64,000 bases of DNA, from positions 186,001-250,000 of the forward strand of contig NZ_JAFBCY010000002.1 in NCBI RefSeq assembly GCF_016907975.1, written 5' to 3'. The notes under the pieces were generated by a model. It saw only the letters and a list, made by a program, of their open reading frames with translations. It had not been told where the DNA came from and did not search any database. A program made the position numbers and the translations under genes. Of the stretch, positions 56,358 through 64,000 are shown one piece after another. How positions within the stretch are numbered: the first letter of the stretch is position 1; every line of letters begins with the position of its first letter. The DNA is from Methylopila capsulata (GTDB lineage: Bacteria; Pseudomonadota; Alphaproteobacteria; Rhizobiales; Methylopilaceae).

Positions 56358-56924
56358 ATGTCTCTCCACGCACCATCCGCAGCGGCGCTCGTCGCGACGC
56401 TCGCGCTTGTCTCCTCCGCATCCGCCCAGCAGCCGCCGAGCGCGTCCCAGGCCGCCGCGGCTCTGGTCGGCCAGGGCGTCGCCGCTCGGGCCGTCGACGA
56501 CGCCGCCTGCCCCCGCGTCGTGGCGCTCAAGGGCGCGGAGAGCTTCCCGCGCGGCAAGGGGGGCGCGAATCAGGCGACGCTCGGGGGCCTCGCCCGCGAC
56601 TGCGCCGACCTGGGCGCCGAGACGCTGGTGAAGGTCGCCGTGACCGGCGACGGCGTCCGGGCGACGACCGCCGGACCGAGCTGGTTCAACGCGCCGCTCA
56701 CCATCGCGGTGCTCGACGACCGCGGACAGGCGGTGGCGACCCGTCGCGCCAAGGTGAAGGTTCAGCTGCCGCGCGGCGCGACGTCCGGCCCGTTCGCCTA
56801 TGTGGTCGAGGACCTGTCGCTGCCGCCGGCGAAGGACTACGCCGGCTGGTCCGTGGTGGTCGGCTTCGAGATGAGCCAGGCCGAACTGCAGCGCGCCGCG
56901 AAGGTGGTGACGGCGGGGCGGTGA
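56358..56924 (+). CDS. Exported hypothetical protein
   Basis: 188 aa with a Sec signal ending ASAQ near residue 24. I do not recognise the family. The mature part has two cysteines (near 50 and 82) that could form a disulfide, a middle beta-rich stretch VKVAVTGDGVRATTAG, and an AYVVEDLSLPP segment. It is monocistronic and ends in a strong bidirectional terminator shared with the ATP synthase operon. Confidence 0.7.
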   Translation: MSLHAPSAAALVATLALVSSASAQQPPSASQAAAALVGQGVAARAVDDAACPRVVALKGAESFPRGKGGANQATLGGLARDCADLGAETLVKVAVTGDGVRATTAGPSWFNAPLTIAVLDDRGQAVATRRAKVKVQLPRGATSGPFAYVVEDLSLPPAKDYAGWSVVVGFEMSQAELQRAAKVVTAGR

Positions 56925-56982
56925 GGCGGCCTCGCCTCCGGATCGGCCGCAGACACGACGATCACAAGAAGGCGCCCAAACG

Positions 56983-57010
56983 AAAAGAGCCGCCCGGAGG
57001 CGGCTCTTTT
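56983..57010. terminator. Bidirectional terminator
   Basis: AAAAGAGCCGCC (56983-56994) and GGCGGCTCTTTT (56999-57010) form a perfect 12-bp stem with a CGGA loop. A and T tracts on both sides make it work for the exported-protein gene and, on the other strand, for the atp operon. Confidence 0.9.
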
Positions 57011-57031
57011 GAAACCTAACGTCGCGTTCGC

Positions 57032-57514
57032 TCAGTTGAGCTTGGCGCGGAGTTCCGAGAGGCCGTTGTCGAACAGCGTGTCGCCCAGCGGCCCGCGGGC
57101 CTGGGAGGTCAGCACGTCGGCGGCGGCGGAGACGGCCGCGTCGGCGGCGGCGGAGCGCACCTCGGTGACGGCCTGGGCCTCGGCCATGGCGATCTTCTGC
57201 TCGGCCTGCTTGGTGCGGCGGGCGACGAACTCCTCGACCTTGGCCTTCGCGTCGGCCGCGAGACGTTCGGCGTCGGCGCGGGCGGAGGCGACGATCTCCT
57301 CCGCTTCACGGTCGGCCTGGTCGCGCTTGCGGGCGTATTCGGCCAGCAGGCGGCTCGCCTCCTCGCGCAGGGCGCGGGCTTCGTCGAGTTCGGCCTTGAT
57401 CTTGGCCGCGCGGCGGTCGAGCGCGGCGGTCACCTTCCCCGGCACGCCGAGATAGACGAGCACGCCGATGAAGATGACGAAGGCGACGAGAACCCAGAAT
57501 TCAGCGCTTCCCAT
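57032..57514 (-). CDS. atpF: ATP synthase Fo subunit b
   Basis: 160 aa. One N-terminal membrane helix (residues 5-25) and a long charged coiled coil form the stator stalk. It is the last gene of the atpI-B-E-b'-b operon. The AtpH/A/G/D/C genes for F1 are elsewhere, as is usual in alphaproteobacteria. Confidence 0.93.
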   Translation of the reverse strand: MGSAEFWVLVAFVIFIGVLVYLGVPGKVTAALDRRAAKIKAELDEARALREEASRLLAEYARKRDQADREAEEIVASARADAERLAADAKAKVEEFVARRTKQAEQKIAMAEAQAVTEVRSAAADAAVSAAADVLTSQARGPLGDTLFDNGLSELRAKLN

Positions 57515-57526
57515 GGTCCCGTCTCC

Positions 57527-58132
57527 TCAGCGTGCGAGCGAGGCGTCGACCGCCCGCTCGATCTCGGCCGCCGGCGCCGAAGCGCCCGCCAGCCGCTCGA
57601 CGATGGCCGAGGCCGCGTCGACGGCGATCACGCGGACGTTGGACAGAGCCTGCGCCTTGGTCGCGCCGATCTGCGCTGCCGCGGCCTCGAGCTTGGCGTT
57701 CAGCTCGGCCTCGGTGCGCTTGCGGTTGTCGTCGGCCTCCTTGGAGACCCGCTCGCGGGTCTCGGACGCGATCGTCTGCGCCTTGGAGCGCGCGTCGGCG
57801 AGCGCCTTTTCGTAGGCCTCGCCGGCCGCCTTGCTTTCGGCCCGCAGACGGCGCGCCTCGGCGAGATCGCCCGCGATGCGTTCGGCGCGGCCTTCGACGA
57901 TGTTGGCGACGCGCGGGATCGCGACCTTGCTCATCAGCAGGTAGAGCAGGCCGAAGAAGATCGCGAGCCAGAGGATCTGGCCGGCGAAGGTGGACGAATC
58001 GAACGGCGGAAACGCGCCGCCGCCGCCATGGCCGCCGCCGTGCGCTTCCGTGCCGGCGTGCGTCTCGGCGGGCGTCGCGTGCTCCGCCTGCGCCAAGATG
58101 ATTGTGCCGGCCGGACCAGCGGTCTCGGTCAT
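57527..58132 (-). CDS. atpF2: ATP synthase Fo subunit b' (second b-type subunit)
   Basis: 201 aa. It is the b' partner found in photosynthetic and alphaproteobacterial ATP synthases: a membrane helix at about 50-70 (GQILWLAIFFGLLYLLMS) and a coiled coil to the end. The N-terminus is longer than usual and rich in His and Gly (residues 17-39). It pairs with b in the stator. Confidence 0.92.
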   Translation of the reverse strand: MTETAGPAGTIILAQAEHATPAETHAGTEAHGGGHGGGGAFPPFDSSTFAGQILWLAIFFGLLYLLMSKVAIPRVANIVEGRAERIAGDLAEARRLRAESKAAGEAYEKALADARSKAQTIASETRERVSKEADDNRKRTEAELNAKLEAAAAQIGATKAQALSNVRVIAVDAASAIVERLAGASAPAAEIERAVDASLAR

Positions 58133-58209
58133 CGAAAGCTCTCCATCGATCGCGCGTCAGGCCGCGCGGGCGGCCGGGAGGGCCGCCTCACGCGAAGGTC
58201 CGTCCGAAA

Positions 58210-58437
58210 TCAGACGGCGAACAGCAGCAGCAGCGCGACGAGCAGCGAGAAGATGCCGAGCGCTTCCGTCACCGCGAAGCCGAAGATGAGGCGGGCGAAC
58301 TGGCCGTCGGCGGCCGAGGGGTTGCGCAGCGCGCCGGCGAGGTAGCTCGAGAAGATGTTCGCGACGCCGACGGCGGCGCCGCCCATGCCGAGGGTGGCGA
58401 GACCGGCGCCGATGAACTTCGCGGCTTCAGCTTCCAT
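58210..58437 (-). CDS. atpE: ATP synthase Fo subunit c
   Basis: 75 aa, two membrane helices joined by a polar loop (LRNPSA). The proton-carrying carboxylate is E58 in [10 protein letters not shown]. Several copies form the rotor ring. Its place between atpB and b' is standard. Confidence 0.96.
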   Translation of the reverse strand: MEAEAAKFIGAGLATLGMGGAAVGVANIFSSYLAGALRNPSAADGQFARLIFGFAVTEALGIFSLLVALLLLFAV

Positions 58438-58492
58438 GACGAGAACTCCGATTGGGACAGTGGGTTTCGGGGCGATGACGCCGCAGGCCTGA

Positions 58493-59239
58493 TCAGTGGC
58501 CGGGGTGCAGCGCGTCGTTGAGGTACATGCAGGCCAGCAGCGTGAAGACGTAGGCCTGCAGGAAAGCGACGAGGAACTCGAGCGCGGTGATGCCGATCGC
58601 CAGGATGAGCGGCAGCACGCCGAGCGCGAGGCCGACGCCGCCGAGGCTCGCGGAGAGCATCGTCACGAAGCCGGCGAAAACCTTCAGCGTGATATGTCCG
58701 GCGAGCATGTTCGCGAACAGACGGACGCTGAGGCTGATGGGGCGCGAGAGGAACGAGATGACCTCGATCGCCGCCACGAGCGGAAGGATGTAGCCCGGCA
58801 CGCCCGACGGCACGAACAGGTGCAGGAAGTGCGTCCCGTGCTTGGCGAAGCCGTAGATCACGACCGTCAGCATCACGACCATCGAGAGCGCGAAGGTGAC
58901 GATGATGTGGCTGGTGACGGTGAAGGTGTAGGGGATCAGGCCGATCAGGTTCGCGAACAGCACGAACATGAAGAGCGAGAACACCAGCGGGAAGAACTTC
59001 ATCCCGCCGTCGCCGGACGTTTGTCGGACCGTGCCGGCCACGAACTCGTAGGACATCTCCGCCAGAGACTGCAGCCGGCCCGGCACAAGGGTGCGGGCCG
59101 AGGTGCCGATCATCAGGAAGCCGGTGATGAGGACGACCGTCAGCGCCATGTAGGCGGCGGAATTGGTGAAGGCGAACGTGCCCTCGCCGATGAGCGGAAC
59201 GATCTGGAACTGGTGGATCGGATCAAGTGCGCCGGCCAT
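58493..59239 (-). CDS. atpB: ATP synthase Fo subunit a
   Basis: 248 aa, five to six membrane helices. The essential arginine is R173 in [14 protein letters not shown], next to the c-ring. It makes the proton half-channels. The operon order atpI-atpB-atpE-b'-b matches Hyphomicrobiales. Confidence 0.95.
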   Translation of the reverse strand: MAGALDPIHQFQIVPLIGEGTFAFTNSAAYMALTVVLITGFLMIGTSARTLVPGRLQSLAEMSYEFVAGTVRQTSGDGGMKFFPLVFSLFMFVLFANLIGLIPYTFTVTSHIIVTFALSMVVMLTVVIYGFAKHGTHFLHLFVPSGVPGYILPLVAAIEVISFLSRPISLSVRLFANMLAGHITLKVFAGFVTMLSASLGGVGLALGVLPLILAIGITALEFLVAFLQAYVFTLLACMYLNDALHPGH

Positions 59240-59357
59240 CGTTCCTTCAGCCTGTTACGGGCGCGCCGCTCTTGGCGTCCCTCGTCCTCGAAAAATCGGA
59301 CGTCTCCGGGGTCCCGAAGGCGTCCGACGAAACTGCGCGGCGCGCTTTTCGGGAGGC

Positions 59358-59708
59358 CTAGTGGCCCGGGCCTTTGACGAGGCCCGCCGAGCGCATCACG
59401 TTCAACACCCCGGCGGCGAAGCCGAGCAGCAGAAAGACGATCAGGCCCCAGGGGCTCGATCCGAACAGCTTGTCGACCAGAAAGCCGACGATGCCGCCCG
59501 CCACCACGCCCGCGACGAACTCCGAACTGAGCCGGAACGCCTGAGCGAGGCCCGAGGAGACGTCGCCGCCGGAGCGGCCGTCAGCGCCGGTGGATTTGGA
59601 GGAGCCCCGCTTTTCGATCTCGCGATCGAGCCGCTCGAGACGCCCGGCCAGATCGCCGTCGCCGGGAGCGTCGTTCCGATCCGGACGCTGGTCGGAGCCT
59701 TGCGTCAT
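59358..59708 (-). CDS. atpI: ATP synthase accessory protein AtpI
   Basis: 116 aa. A polar N-terminus of about 60 residues precedes two membrane helices (about 65-85 and 93-110, with GSSPWGLIVFLLLG). The ATG at 59708 (MTQGSD) is chosen over a longer frame. AtpI helps assemble the c-ring. It is the first gene behind the promoter at 59766-59794. Confidence 0.85.
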   Translation of the reverse strand: MTQGSDQRPDRNDAPGDGDLAGRLERLDREIEKRGSSKSTGADGRSGGDVSSGLAQAFRLSSEFVAGVVAGGIVGFLVDKLFGSSPWGLIVFLLLGFAAGVLNVMRSAGLVKGPGH

Positions 59709-59765
59709 AACGCTCGCATCCCCTCCCGACCCCCGGAGCCGTTCGTCGCCCCCTTCAAGTCGCGC

Positions 59766-59794
59766 GCACCCTAATTTTTGGGGCATAGGCTGTC
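59766..59794 (-). promoter_or_regulatory. Sigma-70 promoter of atp operon
   Basis: On the minus strand TTGACA (59789-59794) is followed after exactly 17 bases by TAGGGT (59766-59771). The -35 box is perfect, the -10 weak. It lies about 60 bases before the atpI start. Confidence 0.55.
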
Positions 59795-60021
59795 AAGGTT
59801 CCGCCGCAAAGTTACAACGCCTTGAAAATAATGTGAAAAACACCGCCGCTCGGGGGTGCGGCGGAAACGTCGCGGGCGCCGGGCGGTATCTCTTGCGGGA
59901 TATTCGGCGGAAGTCGCCGGCCGGCCGGCCGACAAAGGCGCGCCCGGCTCCGCCAAAGCGGCCGCCAACGTCGTCAAGGCCGCGAATCTGCGTCCAGGAG
60001 CGGCCGGGCTTGAACGAGAAA

Positions 60022-60048
60022 GGCCGGCGCCTCCTGGAGGCGCCGGCC
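60022..60048 (-). terminator. Terminator of PepSY gene
   Basis: GGCCGGCGCCTCC (60022-60034) and GGAGGCGCCGGCC (60036-60048) form a near-perfect stem around CTG. On the minus strand TTTCTCGTTC follows. It starts 26 bases after the stop. Confidence 0.65.
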
Positions 60049-60074
60049 CGTAGCGTCGCGCGATGGGCGATGGA

Positions 60075-60593
60075 TCAGTCGAGAACCGCCTTGCCGTTCG
60101 CGTCGACCTTCACGTCCTTCTTGCCGTCGGCCGCCGCGACGTCGATCTCGTAGGCGACCGCGCCGCTTTCGCGCTCGACTTCGGCGCTGACCGCCTTGCC
60201 GCCGGCGAGCTGCTCGGCCGCGGCCACCGCCGCCTTGAGCTGGGTCGAGGCCTTGTTGAAGTCCGCGGGCTTCAGCATCGTGAAATAGACCTCGATGGGC
60301 TGGTTGGCCTCGCCGGTCACCTGGCCGGAGTTCGGGTCGACATAATACTCGGTGAGCTTGTCGCCCGTCGCGCTCAGCACCTTCACTTCCCAGCGGCCGC
60401 CGTTGTCGTCCTCGAACTCGACCTCGGTGGCCTTGCCGCCGCCCTTGGCCTCGGCCGCGTCGATCGCCTGGACCAGCGACACCTTCGCGTTCTTCGCCAT
60501 CTCGGTCTCGTCGGCGCGGGCGCCGGAGACGGGAGCGAGAGCGACGGCGCCGAGCGCGAAAGCGCCGAGAGCGATGCGGGACACGGTGGACAT
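60075..60593 (-). CDS. PepSY domain-containing exported protein
   Basis: 172 aa with a Sec signal ending GARA near residue 27. Two PepSY-like repeats are visible: VSLVQAIDAAEAKGGGKATEVEF, split, near 38-62, and LKAAVAAAEQLAGGKAVSAEVE near 118-140. Such proteins are thought to inhibit or modulate periplasmic proteases. It is monocistronic. Confidence 0.8.
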   Translation of the reverse strand: MSTVSRIALGAFALGAVALAPVSGARADETEMAKNAKVSLVQAIDAAEAKGGGKATEVEFEDDNGGRWEVKVLSATGDKLTEYYVDPNSGQVTGEANQPIEVYFTMLKPADFNKASTQLKAAVAAAEQLAGGKAVSAEVERESGAVAYEIDVAAADGKKDVKVDANGKAVLD

Positions 60594-60782
60594 GACGTAA
60601 CCTCCGGAAGCCGGTCGGGTTGAGCCGACCGCACGTTGAACGAGGTCGGCGACAGCCGACCTTGGGCAGGCTCAACGCGGAGGCGCTTGCTATGTTTCGT
60701 CGCGCGCAGGAAATAAAGCGTGATCCCGCCCCCTTGGCCGGGGGCCGCGGCCGCCCCATGCACGCGCTTTCAGGACCCCGCC

Positions 60783-61436
60783 TTGCCCTCTCCCCTCTCG
60801 GCCGTTCTCAATCGCGATCTCGCGCTCGCCCGCGGCGGCGGGGCCGGGCTCGGCGTCGTCTTCTTTCTTCTGGTGGTGACCGTCACGCCGTTCGCGGTGG
60901 GGCCGGACCTGCCGCTGCTCGGCCGCATCGGCCCCGCCATTCTCTGGCTCGGCGCCCTGCTCGCCACCCTGCTCGGGCTCGACCGGCTTCTGCAGGCGGA
61001 CCACGAGGACGGCGGGCTCGACCTTATGCACCTCGCGCCTGCGCCCCTCGAGCTGGTCGTCGCGGCCAAGATCCTCGCCCATTGGCTCACCACGGGCGTG
61101 CCGCTCGTCGTCGCCGCGCCGCTGTTCGCGGTGATGCTCGACGTCGGCCCGCAGACCTCGCTCAAGGTCGCGGCCTCGCTGCTCCTCGGGACGCCGGCGC
61201 TCGCCTGCCTCGGCGCGGTCGGCGCGGCGCTCACCGTCGGCCTGCGCCGCGGCGGGCTTCTGGTCCCGGTGCTGATCCTGCCGCTTGCGATCCCGGTGCT
61301 GATCTTCGGCGTCGCCGCGAGCGACCCGGCCCGCGACGGCTTCGGGCCGCTCGGCGTGCTGGCGGGCCTCGCGCTCGGCTATGCGGTGCTCGGCCCGGTC
61401 GCGGCCGCGGCCGCGCTCCGCCTGCTGCGGGATTGA
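60783..61436 (+). CDS. ccmB: Heme exporter CcmB
   Basis: 217 aa, six membrane spans, matching CcmB in length. Blocks include LNRDLALARGGG at the start and GLDLMHLAPAPLELVVAK-like segment near 80. The start is a TTG at 60783 with AGGA upstream; a GTG at 60720 is open but gives an atypical N-terminus. CcmB works with the ATPase CcmA, which is not next to it here. Confidence 0.88.
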   Translation: MPSPLSAVLNRDLALARGGGAGLGVVFFLLVVTVTPFAVGPDLPLLGRIGPAILWLGALLATLLGLDRLLQADHEDGGLDLMHLAPAPLELVVAAKILAHWLTTGVPLVVAAPLFAVMLDVGPQTSLKVAASLLLGTPALACLGAVGAALTVGLRRGGLLVPVLILPLAIPVLIFGVAASDPARDGFGPLGVLAGLALGYAVLGPVAAAAALRLLRD

Positions 61437-61607
61437 GATGTGAACGCCTTGCGACGGATGGCGCGTTTCCTGCGGCGCAAAGGCGCCTTAGGTAACGGCG
61501 ACCTCAGGATGGACGCATTCGACGACCGTAGATCCCGCGAAGACTGACGATCCCGGTTCGCCGGCTTCGCCGCCGACGACCACGAACGGACCGGCCCGAC
61601 CGAACCC

Positions 61608-62378
61608 ATGTCCCTGCTCTCCCCCGTCACCTCGCTCGCGAACCCCTCGCGCTTCGCGGCCTTCGCCGAGCGGCTCACGCCGTGGCTGATCGGCGCGACT
61701 GCGTTCGTCTTCGCGGTCGCGCTGTACCTCGCGCTGGTCGTCGCGCCGCCCGACTACCAGCAGGGCGAGACGGTGCGGATCATGTTCATCCACGTGCCCT
61801 CCGCCTGGCTCGCCATGTTCGCCTACACGCTGATGGCGATCGCGAGCCTGGGCGTGCTGATCTGGCGCCACCCCCTCGCCGACGTCTCGGCCAAGGCCGC
61901 AGCCCCACTCGGCGCCGCCTTCACCTTCCTCGCGCTGGCCACCGGCTCGCTGTGGGGCAAGCCGATGTGGGGAGCCTGGTGGGTCTGGGACGCGCGGCTG
62001 ACCTCGTTCCTGATCCTCTTCATCATGTACCTCGGGCTGATGGCGCTGCGCTCCGCCATCGAGGAGCCGTCGCGGGCGGCGAAGGCCTGCGCGATCCTGA
62101 CGCTGGTGGGATCGGTCAACATCCCGATCATCAAGTTCTCGGTCGACTGGTGGAACACGCTGCACCAGCCGGCCTCCGTGATCCGCGCCGGCAAGCCGAC
62201 CATGGACCCGTCCATCCTTTGGCCGCTGCTGATCGCAGCCGTCGCCTTCACGCTGCTGTTCACGACGCTGCACCTCGTCGGCATGCGCACCGAGCTGCTG
62301 CGCCGTCGGGCGCGCACCCTGCGCCTCACCGCTGCGGCCTCGGCGCCCGCCGCCCTCGCGCCGGAGCCGGCGGAATGA
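61608..62378 (+). CDS. ccmC: Heme exporter/handling protein CcmC
   Basis: 256 aa, six spans. The heme-binding tryptophan-rich motif WGAWWVWDARLTS is near residue 122, with conserved histidines in IFIHVPSAWL-like and TLHQPASV segments. It loads heme onto CcmE. A gap of 171 bp separates it from ccmB, large for an operon, but I see no gene in it. Confidence 0.95.
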   Translation: MSLLSPVTSLANPSRFAAFAERLTPWLIGATAFVFAVALYLALVVAPPDYQQGETVRIMFIHVPSAWLAMFAYTLMAIASLGVLIWRHPLADVSAKAAAPLGAAFTFLALATGSLWGKPMWGAWWVWDARLTSFLILFIMYLGLMALRSAIEEPSRAAKACAILTLVGSVNIPIIKFSVDWWNTLHQPASVIRAGKPTMDPSILWPLLIAAVAFTLLFTTLHLVGMRTELLRRRARTLRLTAAASAPAALAPEPAE

Positions 62379-62545
62379 CCGACCCGCACTTTGGCTACAT
62401 CGCCGCCTCCTACGCCATCGCCTTCGTGGTGATCGCGGGCCTCATTCTCTGGACCGCGCTCGACCAGCGCGCCCAGCGCCGGGCGCTTGCGGAGCTTGAG
62501 GCCCGGTCGGGGCGACGGCGCGCCGCCGACGGACCGCGCCCATGA
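62375..62545 (+). CDS. ccmD: Heme exporter small subunit CcmD
   Basis: 56 aa. One membrane helix (residues 9-28) and a basic C-terminus fit CcmD. The ATG overlaps the ccmC stop (ATGA), and its own stop overlaps the ccmG start. It releases holo-CcmE from CcmC. Confidence 0.9.
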   Translation: MTDPHFGYIAASYAIAFVVIAGLILWTALDQRAQRRALAELEARSGRRRAADGPRP

Positions 62546-63165
62546 CCGCGCCGACCACGCCCGGCGACCGGCCCTCGCCACTGCGGCGGGCGCTGTTCGC
62601 GCTGCCCGTCGCGCTGGTCGCGGTCGGCGTCTGGTTCTTCTACGGCTCGCTGACGAGCGGGCGGGACCCCGCGGCCCTGCCCTCGGCGCTGGTCGGGCGG
62701 GCGGCCCCGCAGACGGCGCTTCCCGCGCTCGAGGGGCTGCTGGCGAACGGCGCGCCGGTCGCGGGCTTTTCGAGCGCGGACCTTGCGACCGGGCAGGTCA
62801 CGCTGGTGAACGTGTTCGCCTCCTGGTGCGCCCCCTGCCGGCAGGAGCATCCGGTGCTGATGCGTCTGCGGGAGCAGGGCGTCCGCATTCTCGGGCTGAA
62901 CTACAAGGACACGGCCGAGAACGCCCGGCGCTTCCTCGGCGGCCTCGGCAACCCCTACGAGCGCGTCGGCGTCGACGCCAGCGGCCGGGCGGGCGTCGAG
63001 TGGGGCGTCTACGGCGTACCCGAGACCTTCGTGGTGACGGGCGACGGCCGCGTCGCCTTCAAGTTCGTGGGGCCGCTGACGATGGAGTCCGCGGAGGCGA
63101 CGCTGAAGCCGCAGATCGAGAAGGCCAAGGCGGCGAAGCCCGCGACGGACAAGCCGTCGAGCTGA
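62542..63165 (+). CDS. ccmG: Thiol:disulfide interchange protein CcmG/DsbE
   Basis: 207 aa. An N-terminal anchor (residues 17-37) is followed by a thioredoxin fold with the active site WCAPC near residue 95 and the cis-proline region GVPETFVV near 160. It reduces apocytochrome c cysteines before heme attachment. It overlaps ccmD by four bases. Confidence 0.94.
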   Translation: MTAPTTPGDRPSPLRRALFALPVALVAVGVWFFYGSLTSGRDPAALPSALVGRAAPQTALPALEGLLANGAPVAGFSSADLATGQVTLVNVFASWCAPCRQEHPVLMRLREQGVRILGLNYKDTAENARRFLGGLGNPYERVGVDASGRAGVEWGVYGVPETFVVTGDGRVAFKFVGPLTMESAEATLKPQIEKAKAAKPATDKPSS

Positions 63166-63274
63166 CCGGGCCGGAGCGGGATCGGGCGCCCCGGGACCGG
63201 GCTTCGCCGCTCCACGCCGCAGACTTCGGCCAGCGCCCCTCCCCGCGCGCGGCGAAACTCTTATCTCTCTCCCC

Positions 63275-64000
63275 GTGTCCACCCGCGCCCGCGTCCCCTC
63301 CGCAGCCGTGCTGCCCGACCGCTTCGTGCGCTGGTTCGCCGGGCGCGGCTGGAGCCCGCGCGTCCACCAGCTCGAACTCATGGCGCACGCGCAAGGCGGC
63401 CGCGACGCGTTGCTGATCGCCCCGACCGGCGCCGGCAAGACGCTGGCGGGCTTCCTGCCGACACTGGTGGAGCTCGCCGAGCGCGGGGCGTCGAACTCCG
63501 GCAACGCCGGCATCCACACGCTCTACGTCTCGCCGCTGAAGGCGCTCGCGGTCGACGTGGCGCGCAACCTGGAGCGGCCGATCGCGGAGATGGGTCTCCC
63601 CGTCCGCGTGGAGGGCCGCACCGGCGACACGCCCGCCTCCCGCCGCAAGCGGCAGAAGGAGCAGCCGCCGGACATCCTGCTCACCACGCCCGAACAGATC
63701 GCGCTGCTGATCGGCGACCCCAGCGCAGGCCGGCTGTTCGAGACGGTGAAGCGGGTGGTGGTGGACGAGCTGCACGCGCTCGGCCCAACCAAGCGCGGCG
63801 ATCAGCTGGCGCTGGCGCTCGCCCGCATCCGGGCGCTGGCGCCGGACGTCGTCACGGTCGGGCTCTCCGCCACCGTAAGCGACCCCGACGCGCTGCGCCG
63901 CTGGCTGGTCGACCCGCGCCGGGGCCGCCCGATGGCGGAGCTGGTGCAGATCGCCGGCGGCGCGGCGCCGGACATCTCGATCCACCAGACCGACGAGCGC
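63275..64000 (+). CDS. Ligase-associated DExH-box DNA helicase, 5' part
   Basis: 242 codons are inside the window and the frame runs off the right edge. Motif I APTGAGKT (near residue 49), motif II DELH (near 168) and motif III LSATVSD (near 204) are clear. The Lhr-like N-terminus with TLYVSPLKALAVDVARNL fits the ligase-associated group (sometimes called lhr in databases). GTG start at 63275. A DNA ligase and exonuclease are expected beyond the window. Confidence 0.88.
   Translation, partial: MSTRARVPSAAVLPDRFVRWFAGRGWSPRVHQLELMAHAQGGRDALLIAPTGAGKTLAGFLPTLVELAERGASNSGNAGIHTLYVSPLKALAVDVARNLERPIAEMGLPVRVEGRTGDTPASRRKRQKEQPPDILLTTPEQIALLIGDPSAGRLFETVKRVVVDELHALGPTKRGDQLALALARIRALAPDVVTVGLSATVSDPDALRRWLVDPRRGRPMAELVQIAGGAAPDISIHQTDER

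Larger units (their letters stand above)
59709..60074. other. Intergenic region upstream of atpI
   Basis: No gene is seen in these 366 bp. It holds the promoter of the atp operon (59766-59794), an AT-rich stretch at 59812-59842, and the terminator of the PepSY gene (60022-60048). Confidence 0.6.

Overview
The window is GC-rich, chromosomal DNA from an alphaproteobacterium, most likely a methylotrophic member of the Hyphomicrobiales (Rhizobiales). The evidence is gene order and content: an atpI-atpB-atpE-b'-b operon, an lptC-lptA-lptB-rpoN-hpf-ptsN run, a ccmB-ccmC-ccmD-ccmG run, an Hsp20 gene followed by DUF1150, and a lanthanide-type PQQ methanol dehydrogenase (XoxF). I see no IS element, prophage, CRISPR array or rRNA operon. 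One tRNA gene is present, tRNA-Leu(CAG).

Layout. (1) 1-2788: glycerol-3-phosphate-dehydrogenase-like flavoprotein genes with a divergent DeoR regulator. (2) 2922-9649: an amine-handling module made of a class IV transaminase of the (R)-amine type, a PotDABC-like ABC importer and a MocR-type PLP regulator. (3) 9680-13908: a NarL-type two-component pair divergent from xoxF, which ends in tandem terminators. (4) 14001-15797: a DUF983 gene and a second MocR-type regulator. (5) 15915-27556: an aldarate (glucarate/galactarate) catabolic region with a LysR regulator, two TctC receptors, TctB, TctA, L-talarate/galactarate dehydratase, glucarate dehydratase, GarL aldolase and GarR reductase. It is interrupted at 21031-22691 by a hipBA toxin-antitoxin module behind an AT-rich, repeat-dense promoter. 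(6) 27600-34171: an organosulfur-scavenging cluster (SfnB/DszC-like and NtaA/DszA-like monooxygenases, MetNIQ-type importer, divergent SsuD). (7) 34286-39641: a TetR regulator and an RND efflux pump that share operator-like sites. (8) 39878-49079: a CoA-transferase, a DUF3617 protein, an FdhF/YdeP-family molybdoenzyme with a small winged-helix partner, an AT-rich orphan patch, a YadGH-like ABC exporter, and an NfeD/SPFH pair. (9) 49181-63165: housekeeping genes, namely Hsp20 under a ROSE-type RNA thermometer, DUF1150, ptsN-hpf-rpoN, lpt genes, RNase D, tRNA-Leu, ATP synthase Fo, a PepSY protein and cytochrome c maturation. (10) 63275-64000: the start of a ligase-associated DExH helicase.

How the parts work together. 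The aldarate genes give a near-complete route: two dehydratases make 5-keto-4-deoxyglucarate, GarL splits it to pyruvate and tartronate semialdehyde, and GarR reduces the latter to glycerate. The tripartite tricarboxylate-type transporter is the probable importer, and GATGC half-sites on both sides of the LysR gene suggest one regulator for both flanks. In the sulfur cluster, importer and flavin monooxygenases sit around one divergent promoter region. The transaminase, importer and MocR regulator look like an uptake, deamination and sensing unit for an unidentified amine.

The observations most worth following are the amine module, the xoxF/two-component pairing without xoxG or xoxJ nearby, the hipBA operator array, the shared TetR/RND operators, the Hsp20 thermosensor, and the low-GC patch at 45413-45799.
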